NCBI GenBank assembly: GCA_003278525.1
Contig: QCEQ01000005.1
Span: 30,549 to 94,548, forward strand
Direction: 5' to 3'
Origin: Prochlorococcus sp. AG-355-P16
Lineage (GTDB): Bacteria > Cyanobacteriota > Cyanobacteriia > PCC-6307 > Cyanobiaceae
Length of the DNA stretch: 64,000 nt
Made by a program: the position numbers and the translations under genes. Position 1 is the first letter of the stretch. Each line of letters starts with the position of its first letter. Below are positions 11,102 through 20,970 of this stretch, piece after piece. Under the pieces are notes generated by a model. The model did no database searches and was not told where the DNA came from. It saw nothing but the letters and a program-made list of their open reading frames with translations.

Positions 11102-11599
11102 GTATCAAGAAAATCTATAGAGAAGCTTGATTTATTATTATTAATACTAGAAACTATTGACTTAAATGGTATCCAGTCACTATTCGCCTTATCAAATAGA
11201 CTTAAGTTAAACAATGTATTACCAAATAAGGTGACTATTTGGAAATTAAGAAATAATAATCCATTGAGAAAATCTTACATAACTAACAATATTACACTTA
11301 GCGAATTCGATGCCTTAATAAGAATTACAGTTGAAATGTCTAAATATTTATATCCATATATCAGAGAGATAATGAAATCTAAAGAAAATGTTGAAGAGAA
11401 TTCAGTTGTTTGGAACGATTTTAATAAGAGATTTATTGAATTGATTAAAGAGAGATTTAATATAGATAGTATCAGGGTGAAAAAGCTATTAAATCAAGCT
11501 GAAAATGATGAAATTATAGTAAAATCTCTGCTTATTTTATCTTTTTGCATTTCAAATCAGGGTTATCAAAAGTTGAAGAATTTTTTATACGATTTTTAA
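11102..11599 (+). CDS. DUF3038 family protein, start codon unusual
   Basis: The family's typical N-terminal block is clearly encoded (KLDLLLLILETIDLNG, then LPNKVTIWKLRNNNPLRKS), so coding begins well before the first ordinary start, GTG 11231. The frame is open from 11069, but no ATG, GTG or TTG occurs between 11069 and 11230. A GTA at 11102 sits five bases after AAGGA (11092-11096), the ideal place for a start, and I place the gene there; an ATT at 11075 is another option. Length from GTA is 165 residues. A DUF4335 gene follows after one base, the usual cyanobacterial pairing. Function unknown. Confidence 0.7.
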   Translation, partial: VSRKSIEKLDLLLLILETIDLNGIQSLFALSNRLKLNNVLPNKVTIWKLRNNNPLRKSYITNNITLSEFDALIRITVEMSKYLYPYIREIMKSKENVEENSVVWNDFNKRFIELIKERFNIDSIRVKKLLNQAENDEIIVKSLLILSFCISNQGYQKLKNFLYDF

Positions 11600-11600
11600 T

Positions 11601-12188
11601 ATGATGCAAAACAATTTATCGTTTCATCAATCTTCAGTGAGTCTTGAAATAGTTGGATTGCCAGATTATTCTAATGATGAAAATAATGATCAAATATCAA
11701 TAATTTCTCAATGGAAACTAACCATTATTGATAAACCACTTATTGAAGGAAAATTTGAGCATTTATTGCCTATTATGAATGCTTTTTATATTTATTCAAA
11801 TCTTTTAATCAAAAACGATATTCCATTATATGAGTCTAAATTAATTGATATAAAAGCAGAAAATCTTCACATACATACTATTGTTCTCAAGAGCTCTAAA
11901 ACAAATGTAAAACCACTAATTTTAAAGATTGGTAATTCATTGCTTTCAGATATTATAAATTGTTTTGATCAGTTAAATGAATCGCCAAAAGTAAGAATAA
12001 AAAAAACTGATTTACATAATATTCCTAAAAAATTTAGATTTGGGTTAAATAACAAAGTTAAATTTTTTAATTTTATTATGCCACCGTTTATCGCAATTTG
12101 TTCTTTAATTCTTTTATCCTATTCTCTGATTTATTTTTATAATCCTAATCAAAATAATGAAAAAAAAGAACTTATAAATCCAGAATAA
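11601..12188 (+). CDS. DUF4335 family protein with C-terminal membrane anchor
   Basis: A 195-residue protein whose opening (SSVSLEIVGLPDY, then SIISQWKLTIIDKPLIEG) matches the cyanobacterial DUF4335 family. A single hydrophobic helix near residues 155-175 (IMPPFIAICSLILLSYSLIYFY) probably anchors it, leaving a short charged tail. The ATG at 11601 begins one base after the DUF3038 gene ends, and the two families are neighbours in many cyanobacteria, which hints that the proteins work together. No catalytic motif is recognisable. Confidence 0.78.
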   Translation: MMQNNLSFHQSSVSLEIVGLPDYSNDENNDQISIISQWKLTIIDKPLIEGKFEHLLPIMNAFYIYSNLLIKNDIPLYESKLIDIKAENLHIHTIVLKSSKTNVKPLILKIGNSLLSDIINCFDQLNESPKVRIKKTDLHNIPKKFRFGLNNKVKFFNFIMPPFIAICSLILLSYSLIYFYNPNQNNEKKELINPE

Positions 12189-12276
12189 AGCACAATTAGC
12201 ATCTTTAATACAAACACGATACTATAGGATAATTTCTTTTAGAGTAACTATTAATTCATTCTTTGAGCTTTGATGA

Positions 12277-12645
12277 ATGGCAGATTTAAACATCCCCAAT
12301 TTGAATATTAAATCTGATAAATATATTTTTAAAAAAAAGTTAAATTTAAGAAGAAAATCAAAAAAAAGACTATTTACTGAATCATTCTTTTTGGTTACTT
12401 TGAGCTTTTTAATTGTTTATATAAATTTTTTAATTCCTAATAAAAAATTACTGATCCAAAATATGCCTATGGCTTTCAACAAATCTTTTTTATTAATCGT
12501 TGATCTTTTTTTATATTTATATGAAATATTTCTGGTAATTTTTATTTTTACTTCTTCCTTTGTCGCTATGATTTTTATGATTGGAGCTTTAAATAGATTG
12601 TATAGGGTTTCTAAAAGAAGGTCGAAACAAATTATTTATAAATAA
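12277..12645 (+). CDS. Small two-helix membrane protein, unknown
   Basis: A 122-residue protein with a Lys/Arg-rich N-terminal 40 residues (KKLNLRRKSKKRLFTE) followed by two hydrophobic segments, about residues 45-62 (FFLVTLSFLIVYINFLI) and 80-108 (SFLLIVDLFLYLYEIFLVIF onward), then a short basic tail. This suggests an integral membrane protein with both ends cytoplasmic. I do not recognise a family. It is the last of a run of plus-strand genes and lies tail to tail with a 53-residue protein 2 bases away. Confidence 0.65.
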   Translation: MADLNIPNLNIKSDKYIFKKKLNLRRKSKKRLFTESFFLVTLSFLIVYINFLIPNKKLLIQNMPMAFNKSFLLIVDLFLYLYEIFLVIFIFTSSFVAMIFMIGALNRLYRVSKRRSKQIIYK

Positions 12646-12647
12646 TT

Positions 12648-12809
12648 TCAAATTGGTTGCATTAGGCCACCACTCCCTGAATCAGAGTCATCATCATCAT
12701 TTTCTGTCTCTTCTCCAAATAGTGCAAATATACCGAGAACAAGGGATGAGAGAATAATCGATAAGGGTAAAATCGAGGTTTGAATTCCAACGTCTATATA
12801 TTCGCCCAT
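12648..12809 (-). CDS. 53-residue single-helix protein with acidic tail
   Basis: ATG at 12809 reading leftward to a stop at 12648-12650 gives MGEYIDVGIQTSILPLSIIL... Residues ~12-31 form one membrane helix (SILPLSIILSSLVLGIFALF). The tail is unusual: GEETENDDDDSDSGSGG, then LMQPI. Such a hydrophobic helix plus acidic tail resembles small subunits or regulators of thylakoid complexes, but I do not recognise the family. The frame has no alternative explanation on either strand, and it sits in an otherwise empty gap before mfd. Confidence 0.55.
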   Translation of the reverse strand: MGEYIDVGIQTSILPLSIILSSLVLGIFALFGEETENDDDDSDSGSGGLMQPI

Positions 12810-12881
12810 AAAATAAATAAATTTTTATAAACCTAACCGAAATCAAACTCTTTCGCGGATTTTAAATAATTATTTAATAAT

Positions 12882-15800
12882 TTATTCTCCTTTAATAAGA
12901 AGGTCTTTATTGAAATTCATTATTTCTCTTTCAAAAGAACTAAACCACAACATTAATTGATTAATTTGGTTTTGAATTTCAGTTACTCCTAAACCTCTTA
13001 TAGTTATGATTGATATATGCTCTCCTTCGTTAAAATTAAATTTGTCTTGAACATTACTTGCTAAGGAATTTTTAAGAATTTTAAAAGTAGAATTTTTTAA
13101 TTTTGTCTCTATAACGATGTTTGGCTTTTTGAGTTTGATCTTATTAAAACCACATTTTTTAGCTAGTAATTTTAGTTTCATTATCATAATTAGGGACTCA
13201 ACAGGTTTCGGCAAATTTCCATATCTATTCACCCAGTCTGTAGCTAATTCAGTTAATTCGTCATTATTTGAACATTCGGTAGCAGATTTGTAAGCCTCAA
13301 GCTTCTCTTCTTTATTTAATATCCATGTTGCAGGTATAAATGCATTTATTGGCAGATCAATTTGAGTGTCTGTAACTTCAGGAATTTCTTGCCCACTGAT
13401 TTCTGAAATAGCCTCATGAAGCATTTCTATATATAAATCATATCCAATAGCATTAACCTTTCCACTTTGTTCCTCTCCTAGTAAACTACCAACTCCTCTT
13501 ATTTCCATATCTTTCATTGCAAGTTGGTATCCACTCCCTAATTCTGAAAAATCTTTTATCGCTTTTAATCTTTGTTTTGCAGCATCATTAATTTTATTTA
13601 TATTAGGATAAAATAACCAAGCATGTGCTTGTACACCGCTTCTACCAACTCTTCCTCTAAGTTGATAAAGTTGTGAAAGGCCAAATTTGTGAGAATCTTC
13701 AATAATGATTGTATTTACTTTAGGGATGTCTAATCCACTTTCAATTATCGTGGTGCATATCATTAGATCTACTTCTCCATTATTAAAAGCAATCATTGCA
13801 TTTTCAAGCTCTGTTTCGTTCATTTGACCATGAGCAATAATAAATTTTAAGCTGGGAAACATATTTTTTAATTTGTTTACAGCTTGATCAATATCAGAAA
13901 TTCTTGGGAGAACATAAAAAATTTGACCTCCCCTGTCAAGTTCTTGATTAATTGCAGTTCTTATAACATCCATATCTATTTCAGATAAATATGTTTTTAT
14001 TGATCTTCTTGATGGAGGAGGAGTATTTAGTAAGCTCATTTGTCTTAGCCCAGATAAGCTCATATAAAGAGTTCTTGGAATTGGAGTTGCTGATAGAGTT
14101 ATGACGTCTATGTCGGTTTTGATTTTTTTAATTTTCTCCTTTTGCCTTACTCCAAATCTTTGTTCTTCATCAATAACAAGTAGTCCTAAGTTTTTAATTT
14201 CTATTTCTTTTCCTAAAATTTGGTGCGTTGCAACAACCAAATCAATTTTGTTATTTTTCAAACCTTCATAGATTTCCTTTCTTTCTTTAACGGTTTTGAA
14301 TCTATTGAGTAATGATACTTTTATTGGGTAAGGTGAAAATCTATTGTTTATTGTTCTCCAATGTTGCTGAGCTAGGATTGTTGTGGGTGCTAGTAATATT
14401 ACCTGTTTGCCTGATGTTATAGCTTTAAAAATAGCCCGAACAGCGACTTCTGTTTTACCAAATCCTACATCTCCACAAACTAGCCTGTCCATTGGCTTAT
14501 TACTTTCCATATCAGATTTTATTTCTTTTACAGCAGTAATTTGATCTGGTGTTGGTTGATAAGGGAATGATTCCTCTAATTCATTTTGCCAAGGACCATC
14601 TTCTGGGTAAATGTACCCCTTTAATTTTTCTCTCTTTGCATAAAGTTTTAAAATATCGACAGCAACTTTTCTTATTTGTTTCTTATTTTTATCTTTTATT
14701 CTTTCCCATTCTGTCCCTCCTAATTTATTTATTTTTGGCTTTATTTTTCCGCTTGATCTATATCTGTTAACACTACCCAGTTGATCAGCTGCAACACTTA
14801 TCTTCCCATCCTGATACTGAATGACTAAATAATCTCTTGAATCTCCTGTTATGTTTATTTTTTCTATTTTTAAAAATTTTCCTATTCCATGATTTTTATG
14901 AACTATAAAATCACCGGGACTAATCTTATTTACATTTATATTTGAATTGACACTACTTTTCTTTCTTCTTACAAATACATTATTAAAAAGAAATTGTTGT
15001 GAAAATAATTCTTTATCTGTTATTAGGACAACTTTCCATTTCGGAAGATAAAAACCCTCTATTTCATAATTGTTCTTATTTTTTAAAATTAAAGGAGTTG
15101 AATTATTTATTGACTTAAATGCTGAATCAATATCATTAGGATTGTTTAAGAAATTTGTATTACATTCGTGCTCAAAAAGTAAGGTCCTAGTTCTCAATGG
15201 CTGTGCTGATAATATCCATACTTTTTCATTATTTTTTATATTTTTATTTATATCATTGGATATTTTCCCTATATTTTTTGAGTATGAATTTAATCTTTTA
15301 TCTTTTAACAAAAACCTGTTATCAATATTGAATTTAGATTCAAATTCATAAAATTTTATTAAATTAAAATCACCTATTGAATTTAATATTTTGTCAAACT
15401 TTAAATGCAAATTAGGTTTAGCCTCTAAATAAATGTCATTATTTTTGAGGTTCTCATTTAATTCGTACGCACAATTATCAAAATTACTTTCTGAATCTAG
15501 ATACCAATTATTTGCAAACTTTTTACAATCTTCTAATTCATCAATTACAAGAATTGTTTCGCTATCTACAAAATCTATTATATTTGAGGGGTCTTTTTCA
15601 ATTATTCCTAAATAACGATCAAGATTATTTTTTTTTATATCTTCTGAATTAAAAATACTGTTTTTAGATAAATTATTCAACTTATCTTTTATTAGCAAAT
15701 TAAATCCAGCCTGTATTATTTCAATATTATTGATACTTTCTAATGTTTTCTGTGTATGGGGATCATATTCTCTTATTTTCTCAATTACATTATCAAAAAA

Positions 15801-16394
15801 TTCTAATCTTATAGGAAATTCATTATTGACAGGATAAATATCTATTATTTCCCCTCTCCTACTCCAGAATCCTTCTGTTGAAGTAACATTTTCTTTTGTA
15901 TAACCCAACAACGAAAGCTTATTTGCTAATTCTTGAATCTCAATTTGAATCCCTTTTTGCAAATTTAACTTGTTCTCAATTAATAAGTTTTTATTTATTA
16001 GATGAGGTTGTAGTGATCTCTCTGTTGATATAACAACATTAAGTTCATTTTTATCTTTTTTTATTAATTTGGATAAAACAGTAAGCTGACTAAATTCAAT
16101 CTCTTTGGATTTATTGATTGATGCATATGGCTGATGTTCTATTGGAGGATAATATAAAACTTCTTTATCATTTATACTTTCAAAATAACCAATCCATTTG
16201 TAGGCAATTTCTACATTTGGACAAATTAATAATATATTTTTCCCCTCTTTTTTTGCGATACTATTTAGGATTATTGATTTTGCATACCTACTAGAACCAA
16301 CAATATTTAATTCTTTATTTTTTGAAATTCTTTTTATTAATTCAGAAGTAATTTGTGAGTTCGAAATATAATCAACTAAGGTATTTAAACTCAT
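12882..16394 (-). CDS. mfd: Transcription-repair coupling factor
   Basis: This 1170-residue ATPase dislodges RNA polymerase stalled at DNA lesions and recruits nucleotide excision repair. The N-terminal UvrB-like module is followed by the polymerase-interaction domain (SPGDFIVHKNHGIGKFL), then a RecG-like helicase core with Walker A GDVGFGKTE, DEEQRFG and QLRGRVGR. A C-terminal TRCF domain completes the expected architecture. Its repair partner uvrC is also in this window, at 57723-59681, though not adjacent. It is divergent from terC, with about 70 bases between. Confidence 0.95.
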   Translation of the reverse strand: MSLNTLVDYISNSQITSELIKRISKNKELNIVGSSRYAKSIILNSIAKKEGKNILLICPNVEIAYKWIGYFESINDKEVLYYPPIEHQPYASINKSKEIEFSQLTVLSKLIKKDKNELNVVISTERSLQPHLINKNLLIENKLNLQKGIQIEIQELANKLSLLGYTKENVTSTEGFWSRRGEIIDIYPVNNEFPIRLEFFDNVIEKIREYDPHTQKTLESINNIEIIQAGFNLLIKDKLNNLSKNSIFNSEDIKKNNLDRYLGIIEKDPSNIIDFVDSETILVIDELEDCKKFANNWYLDSESNFDNCAYELNENLKNNDIYLEAKPNLHLKFDKILNSIGDFNLIKFYEFESKFNIDNRFLLKDKRLNSYSKNIGKISNDINKNIKNNEKVWILSAQPLRTRTLLFEHECNTNFLNNPNDIDSAFKSINNSTPLILKNKNNYEIEGFYLPKWKVVLITDKELFSQQFLFNNVFVRRKKSSVNSNINVNKISPGDFIVHKNHGIGKFLKIEKINITGDSRDYLVIQYQDGKISVAADQLGSVNRYRSSGKIKPKINKLGGTEWERIKDKNKKQIRKVAVDILKLYAKREKLKGYIYPEDGPWQNELEESFPYQPTPDQITAVKEIKSDMESNKPMDRLVCGDVGFGKTEVAVRAIFKAITSGKQVILLAPTTILAQQHWRTINNRFSPYPIKVSLLNRFKTVKERKEIYEGLKNNKIDLVVATHQILGKEIEIKNLGLLVIDEEQRFGVRQKEKIKKIKTDIDVITLSATPIPRTLYMSLSGLRQMSLLNTPPPSRRSIKTYLSEIDMDVIRTAINQELDRGGQIFYVLPRISDIDQAVNKLKNMFPSLKFIIAHGQMNETELENAMIAFNNGEVDLMICTTIIESGLDIPKVNTIIIEDSHKFGLSQLYQLRGRVGRSGVQAHAWLFYPNINKINDAAKQRLKAIKDFSELGSGYQLAMKDMEIRGVGSLLGEEQSGKVNAIGYDLYIEMLHEAISEISGQEIPEVTDTQIDLPINAFIPATWILNKEEKLEAYKSATECSNNDELTELATDWVNRYGNLPKPVESLIMIMKLKLLAKKCGFNKIKLKKPNIVIETKLKNSTFKILKNSLASNVQDKFNFNEGEHISIITIRGLGVTEIQNQINQLMLWFSSFEREIMNFNKDLLIKGE

Positions 16395-16468
16395 TTATAG
16401 TTATCAATCTTGATTACAAATATCGGATATATTATATTAGATTTTATAGTGATTGTGAATAATATTTG

Positions 16469-17179
16469 ATGGATTCAGCTGCAATAAATTCTTTTATACC
16501 CACGCTAGATCAGGTAGACAGTTGGTACGAAATCTTTACACTTTTGCCAATATTAATTGCTCTAGAATTACTATTATCTGCAGATAATGCTGTCGCACTA
16601 GCTTCTCTTACTAAATCCCTCGACAGTTCAGAATTACGGACAAGAGCCTTAAATATTGGTATTGCAATATCTTTATTATTTAGAATTGTCCTCATCATAT
16701 TATCTAATGTTCTTCTGAAGTTTATTTTTATTAGAGTATTTGCTGGTTTTTATTTAATATACTTATTCTTCTCTAATGTTTTTTTAAATTCAGAAACAGA
16801 AAACACTGAAAATGTGACAGATAATAAAAAAAATAATTTTAGGTTTTTAAGGGTTGTAGCGCTTCTTTCAATTACTGATTTTGCTTTTTCTATAGACAGT
16901 ATCACTACCGCAGTAGCTATCAGCGATCAGTATATATTAATTATATTTGGAGCAGTGATTGGAGTATTAGCATTAAGATTTACATCGGGGATTTTTCTAA
17001 AACTTCTGGATATATTTTCTAGATTAGAAACAGCCGGTTACGTAGCAATCTTAATAGTTGGGATTAAACTTTTGCTAAATACGTTAATTAAGGAATCTAT
17101 TCTTCCAGACTATTATTTTTATTTTTTGATCCTTTTTGCTTTCATTTGGGGATTCTCTAGAAAAAATTCTAAAACTTAG
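16469..17179 (+). CDS. TerC-family integral membrane protein
   Basis: A 236-residue membrane protein with about seven hydrophobic helices and the TerC hallmarks: the acidic helix LIALELLLSADNAVALASL near the N terminus and the matching SITDFAFSIDSITTAVAIS in the second half. TerC-like proteins move metal ions, with Mn export in several bacteria, and a plant relative helps thylakoid membrane biogenesis. I begin at ATG 16469; a TTG codon three bases upstream would add one residue. Its last four bases overlap the convergent fmt gene. Confidence 0.85.
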   Translation: MDSAAINSFIPTLDQVDSWYEIFTLLPILIALELLLSADNAVALASLTKSLDSSELRTRALNIGIAISLLFRIVLIILSNVLLKFIFIRVFAGFYLIYLFFSNVFLNSETENTENVTDNKKNNFRFLRVVALLSITDFAFSIDSITTAVAISDQYILIIFGAVIGVLALRFTSGIFLKLLDIFSRLETAGYVAILIVGIKLLLNTLIKESILPDYYFYFLILFAFIWGFSRKNSKT

Positions 17180-18162
17180 TTTGAGAGATATTCACCTACT
17201 GATGGCTTTAACTGTTGTATCAATTGCTTTTTGCTAGAAACGTTTTTGCCTTCTAGTTTTGCTTCTAACAAAATAATCGGAAAAGTTTTAGTTGAAATTA
17301 TTATTCCTTCATTTTCTATTACAGCAAGAATAATACCTGGTCTTGAATAATTGCTCATGAAAAGATATTTTTCATTTTTAATTTCATCATTACTCAAAAC
17401 TTTGATTTTAAGTATTTTTAGGTTTTTACCTCTAAAAGTTGTATTTGCTCGTGGGTATAATGCTTTTATTTTTTGAGAAATTTTAATTGCCTCATTACCC
17501 CAATCAACTTTAAAGTCTGATTTTTCAATCATTCTTGCGTAAGTAATTTCTCTTCCGAGGGTATTTTGTTTTGTTAATAGAGAATTAGTTTTACTATTAA
17601 TTTTTTCTTCGATTAGTGATGTAGCTTTTAAAAATAATTTTGCAGATAAAATACTAAGTTTTTGCGAAAGTGTATTTAAATTATCGTTGTTATCGATTTT
17701 AATCTTTTCTTCCAATATTAAGTCGCCAGTATCAAGTCCTTCATTCATTTTCATAATTCCTACACCAGTAAATTCATCGCCTTTTATTAGGGACCATTGG
17801 ATTGGGGCAGCACCTCGCCATCTTGGAAGTAATGAAGCATGTGCGTTCCAACAGCCAAATTTTGGGATTTCTAAAATCTCTTTAGGTAAAATTTTTCCGT
17901 AAGCTATAACAATAAATAAATCACAAGAAAGTGATTTTAGCTCATTTATAAAATTTATATTGTCCCTTATTTTTGCTGGAGTAAAAATTTTTATAGATTG
18001 TTGTTCGGCAAAGCTTTTAACAGGTGAGGATATTAAATTATTTCCTCTAGATCTTTTCTTATCCGGTTGGCTAACTACTGCAATCACCTCGTGCTTAGAT
18101 TTAATAAAAGTATCAAGGCTCGTAATTGAATATTCAGGTGTTCCCCAGAATATAATTCTCAC
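17176..18162 (-). CDS. fmt: Methionyl-tRNA formyltransferase
   Basis: Formylates initiator Met-tRNA for translation initiation, using 10-formyl-tetrahydrofolate. The 328-residue protein starts with RIIFWGTPEYS and contains the formyltransferase signature NAHASLLPRWRGAAPIQW with downstream GVGIMKMNEGLDTGD, followed by the smaller C-terminal OB-like domain. The first bases overlap the end of the upstream PmbA/TldE-like gene (ATG inside its stop region), so translation is probably coupled. Length is normal. Confidence 0.94.
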   Translation of the reverse strand: MRIIFWGTPEYSITSLDTFIKSKHEVIAVVSQPDKKRSRGNNLISSPVKSFAEQQSIKIFTPAKIRDNINFINELKSLSCDLFIVIAYGKILPKEILEIPKFGCWNAHASLLPRWRGAAPIQWSLIKGDEFTGVGIMKMNEGLDTGDLILEEKIKIDNNDNLNTLSQKLSILSAKLFLKATSLIEEKINSKTNSLLTKQNTLGREITYARMIEKSDFKVDWGNEAIKISQKIKALYPRANTTFRGKNLKILKIKVLSNDEIKNEKYLFMSNYSRPGIILAVIENEGIIISTKTFPIILLEAKLEGKNVSSKKQLIQQLKPSVGEYLSN

Positions 18163-19511
18163 GCGTCACCAGTTATTGACAATTCATCTACCCATATATG
18201 AGGAGAAATTCCACTTGTTGTTACCTCCTGGCTTGATTCAATATTTACAATATTTTTCAAAAGATATTTGATATCCCCAGCTACAGTGGCAGCTTCTATT
18301 GAGATTTTTTTACCGTTTTTATAGAGCCATCCATCAAATGGGAGTGAGAATGAACCTTGACTTGCTCTCACACCTGCATGGATTGCATTTAGTTCTTCAA
18401 TATAAACAAATTCTCCCTCATAAGTAGAGTGATCTAATGATGTTTTTAGATCAGAGTTTTTCTCTGATTTCTCAACTACTATCCAATCAGGGGATACTGA
18501 AACTTTTGATCCTAGTCCAGCGTGGCCTGTGGGGATTGTTTTAAATATTCTCGCAGTTGATTCAGAATGTAAAAAATTTTCAATTCTCCCTTTGTTAATT
18601 AAACATAGTTTTTTTGTAGGAGTTCCCTCTCCATCAAATGGTGATGAAGAAATATTCTTTTCGTGAAGACCATCATCATAAATATTAAGTGCTTCTGTAG
18701 ATAGCTTCTCTCCAATAGAGTTTTTATTAGATAAGCTAACTCCATCTAAAATGCTTCTAGCATTAAACATTGAACTAAAGGCATTAATGATCGTTAAAAA
18801 AGCCTCTGGGGAAAAGCATATCAAATATTTATCGGTTTTGATAGATGAATAATTTAAATGAGAAATAGTTTTATTAGAAGCGTCTTTAATACATGACTCT
18901 ATATCTAAATCTTCAACTCCATTTCCAAGTTTTACGGAACCCGAGCTACGAGGTTTCTTATTTTTCTCTTCTGCTCTTGCATATAAATATAGTGCAGCTT
19001 GACTCTTGGTATAACTCCGGAAGGCACCGTCACTATTTGCATAAACCCTCTCATAAAAACTCTCGGATAGACCATTATATGGAACAGATTTTATTGATTT
19101 ATGACTTTCTATTAGTTTTACTTCTGCTTCTCTTAAAAGAGTAAGTAATTTTTTAATTCCAACAGGATTTCTTTTTTTTGAGTCCTTAACTTCAATAGGA
19201 TCCTTGGCTAGTGGTGAGAATTCTGTTTTTTCATTTTCGTTACCAAAATCAGATGCAATATTAGCTTGATTTAGTGCCTTTATAATACCAGATTCACTGA
19301 TATCACTTGTTGTTGTAATACCAACTAAATTAGATTCATTCCAAACTCTTAAAGTTAAAATTTGCTTTTGTGATGCCTTAAGTTGTTTAGCCTCACCTTT
19401 ATCTACTTGCACGGAATAATCATTAGAAAAGCTTGCACCATAATCCCACTTTTTAAGATTAAGGAAATCAGCAGCTTTGGAGATTTGAGTAGTAATTTCT
19501 CTTGAATTCAT
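18159..19511 (-). CDS. TldE/PmbA-like metalloprotease-family subunit
   Basis: A 450-residue member of the TldD/PmbA family. It lacks the HExxxH zinc motif seen in the neighbouring gene, as expected for the TldE (PmbA) partner, whose role is structural. In the family, TldD and TldE form a heterodimer that degrades or matures peptides inside a closed chamber. The C-terminal part carries the family's glycine-rich elements (SPFDGEGTPTKKLCLINKG, GHAGLGSKVSVSPD). It starts 3 bases after tldD ends and overlaps fmt by 4 bases, so all three are likely co-transcribed. Confidence 0.85.
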   Translation of the reverse strand: MNSREITTQISKAADFLNLKKWDYGASFSNDYSVQVDKGEAKQLKASQKQILTLRVWNESNLVGITTTSDISESGIIKALNQANIASDFGNENEKTEFSPLAKDPIEVKDSKKRNPVGIKKLLTLLREAEVKLIESHKSIKSVPYNGLSESFYERVYANSDGAFRSYTKSQAALYLYARAEEKNKKPRSSGSVKLGNGVEDLDIESCIKDASNKTISHLNYSSIKTDKYLICFSPEAFLTIINAFSSMFNARSILDGVSLSNKNSIGEKLSTEALNIYDDGLHEKNISSSPFDGEGTPTKKLCLINKGRIENFLHSESTARIFKTIPTGHAGLGSKVSVSPDWIVVEKSEKNSDLKTSLDHSTYEGEFVYIEELNAIHAGVRASQGSFSLPFDGWLYKNGKKISIEAATVAGDIKYLLKNIVNIESSQEVTTSGISPHIWVDELSITGDA

Positions 19512-19514
19512 ATC

Positions 19515-20939
19515 CTATCTTCCGCCAACAGTGATTGAATCAACCTTAATATGAGGTTGGCCAACAGTTACGTTTACACTTCCACTAATCGATCCACAGA
19601 ATCCAGGAGCTAATTCAAGGTCATTTCCGCACATTGATATTTTTGGCATAACTTCTTTAGCCTCACCAATCAAAGTTGCTCCTTTTACTGGACTAGTTAA
19701 TTTTCCATTTTTAATAAGATATCCCTCTTCTACCGCAAAATTAAATTGTCCTGTAGCACCTACACTGCCACCGCCCATTGATTTGCAGTAAAGACCATCG
19801 CTAATACTATTAATTAAATCCTCTTTCGAGTGTTCACCTTTTGCTATATAAGTATTTCTCATTCTTGAAGCTGCAGCAAAAGAATAATTTTGTCTTCTTC
19901 CACTTCCCGTTCTTTTATGGCCTGTTCTTAATTCACCTGCCCTATCAGATATAAATTTTTTTAAAATTCCATCTTTTATAAGAACAGATTTTTCGGGTTC
20001 CATACCTTCATCATCTACCGATAATGAACCAAAGGATCCTTCTGATATCCCTTCATCTATTGCTGTTACAGATTCATGTGCAATTTTTTCATCCAATTTA
20101 TTCTCAAATGGTGTTGTTCCTCTCTCTATTTGAGTAGTTTCAAGCAAATGACCGCAGGCTTCGTGGAATATAACGCCACCAAATTTATTAGCTAATACAA
20201 CAGGCATTTGTCCCGCATCAACATAATCTGCATACAACATATTCATTGAGCTTTCAAACACATCATTAGCTGCTTTTTCGTGATCCCATAATCTAAATTC
20301 ATTGGGCATTCCTGAAGATCCAAATCTTCTACTTCCACTAGATCTATATTGGGCATCACAAGCAATTACGTTTAGTCCAACTGTTTGATGCAACCTAATA
20401 TCTGAGACATAGGTTCCGTCGCTGGAGGCTATAATAACTTTCTGTAGATTTCTTGAGTAACTTCCTTTTCTTGTTAATATTTTATTATTTTTTTTAAGAG
20501 ACTTTGTGCTGATTAATAGTTTTTCACTTATTTCATGAATAGATGGGACTTCGTTAATCCATTTTTTCTTAGATAAACTATAGTCCCTATGATTATTCAA
20601 ACCGTTGAATACTTCTCTTTTTTTGTTGTCTACTATGTCTAACATCTCAATAGCCTGAGATACCGATCTCATTAAGCCATGCTTTGTTAAATCATTTGTA
20701 CTTACAAATCCATCCTTTTTTTCTTTGAATATTCTAATACCAGCACCCCTTCCAAATGATGGACTTACACTTGTAATAAAATCTTCTTCAGCTAACACGC
20801 TTGAGTTGTCCGTATTCTCTATAAATATTTCTACAAAATCAGCGCCAAGTTCAATACCGTAGAAAATGATTTCTTCTAATAAATCTTTGTTGCAGCTACC
20901 AAAAACGATTTCATTAGATTTGATTTGTGACGAAAGCAT
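19515..20939 (-). CDS. tldD: TldD-like metalloprotease subunit
   Basis: A 474-residue protein with the catalytic zinc motif HEACGHLLE (HExxxH) near residue 260 inside GGVIFHEACGHLLETTQ, and the C-terminal PGFCGSISGSVNVTVGQP typical of TldD. It is the active partner of the TldE-like protein downstream. Known relatives process small peptides such as microcin B17 and CcdA; the substrate here is unknown. It follows acsF by 31 bases on the same strand, which allows read-through but says nothing about a shared role. Confidence 0.9.
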   Translation of the reverse strand: MLSSQIKSNEIVFGSCNKDLLEEIIFYGIELGADFVEIFIENTDNSSVLAEEDFITSVSPSFGRGAGIRIFKEKKDGFVSTNDLTKHGLMRSVSQAIEMLDIVDNKKREVFNGLNNHRDYSLSKKKWINEVPSIHEISEKLLISTKSLKKNNKILTRKGSYSRNLQKVIIASSDGTYVSDIRLHQTVGLNVIACDAQYRSSGSRRFGSSGMPNEFRLWDHEKAANDVFESSMNMLYADYVDAGQMPVVLANKFGGVIFHEACGHLLETTQIERGTTPFENKLDEKIAHESVTAIDEGISEGSFGSLSVDDEGMEPEKSVLIKDGILKKFISDRAGELRTGHKRTGSGRRQNYSFAAASRMRNTYIAKGEHSKEDLINSISDGLYCKSMGGGSVGATGQFNFAVEEGYLIKNGKLTSPVKGATLIGEAKEVMPKISMCGNDLELAPGFCGSISGSVNVTVGQPHIKVDSITVGGR

Positions 20940-20970
20940 GTGACTTTATAAATCTTCTCTGTATAAAAGA

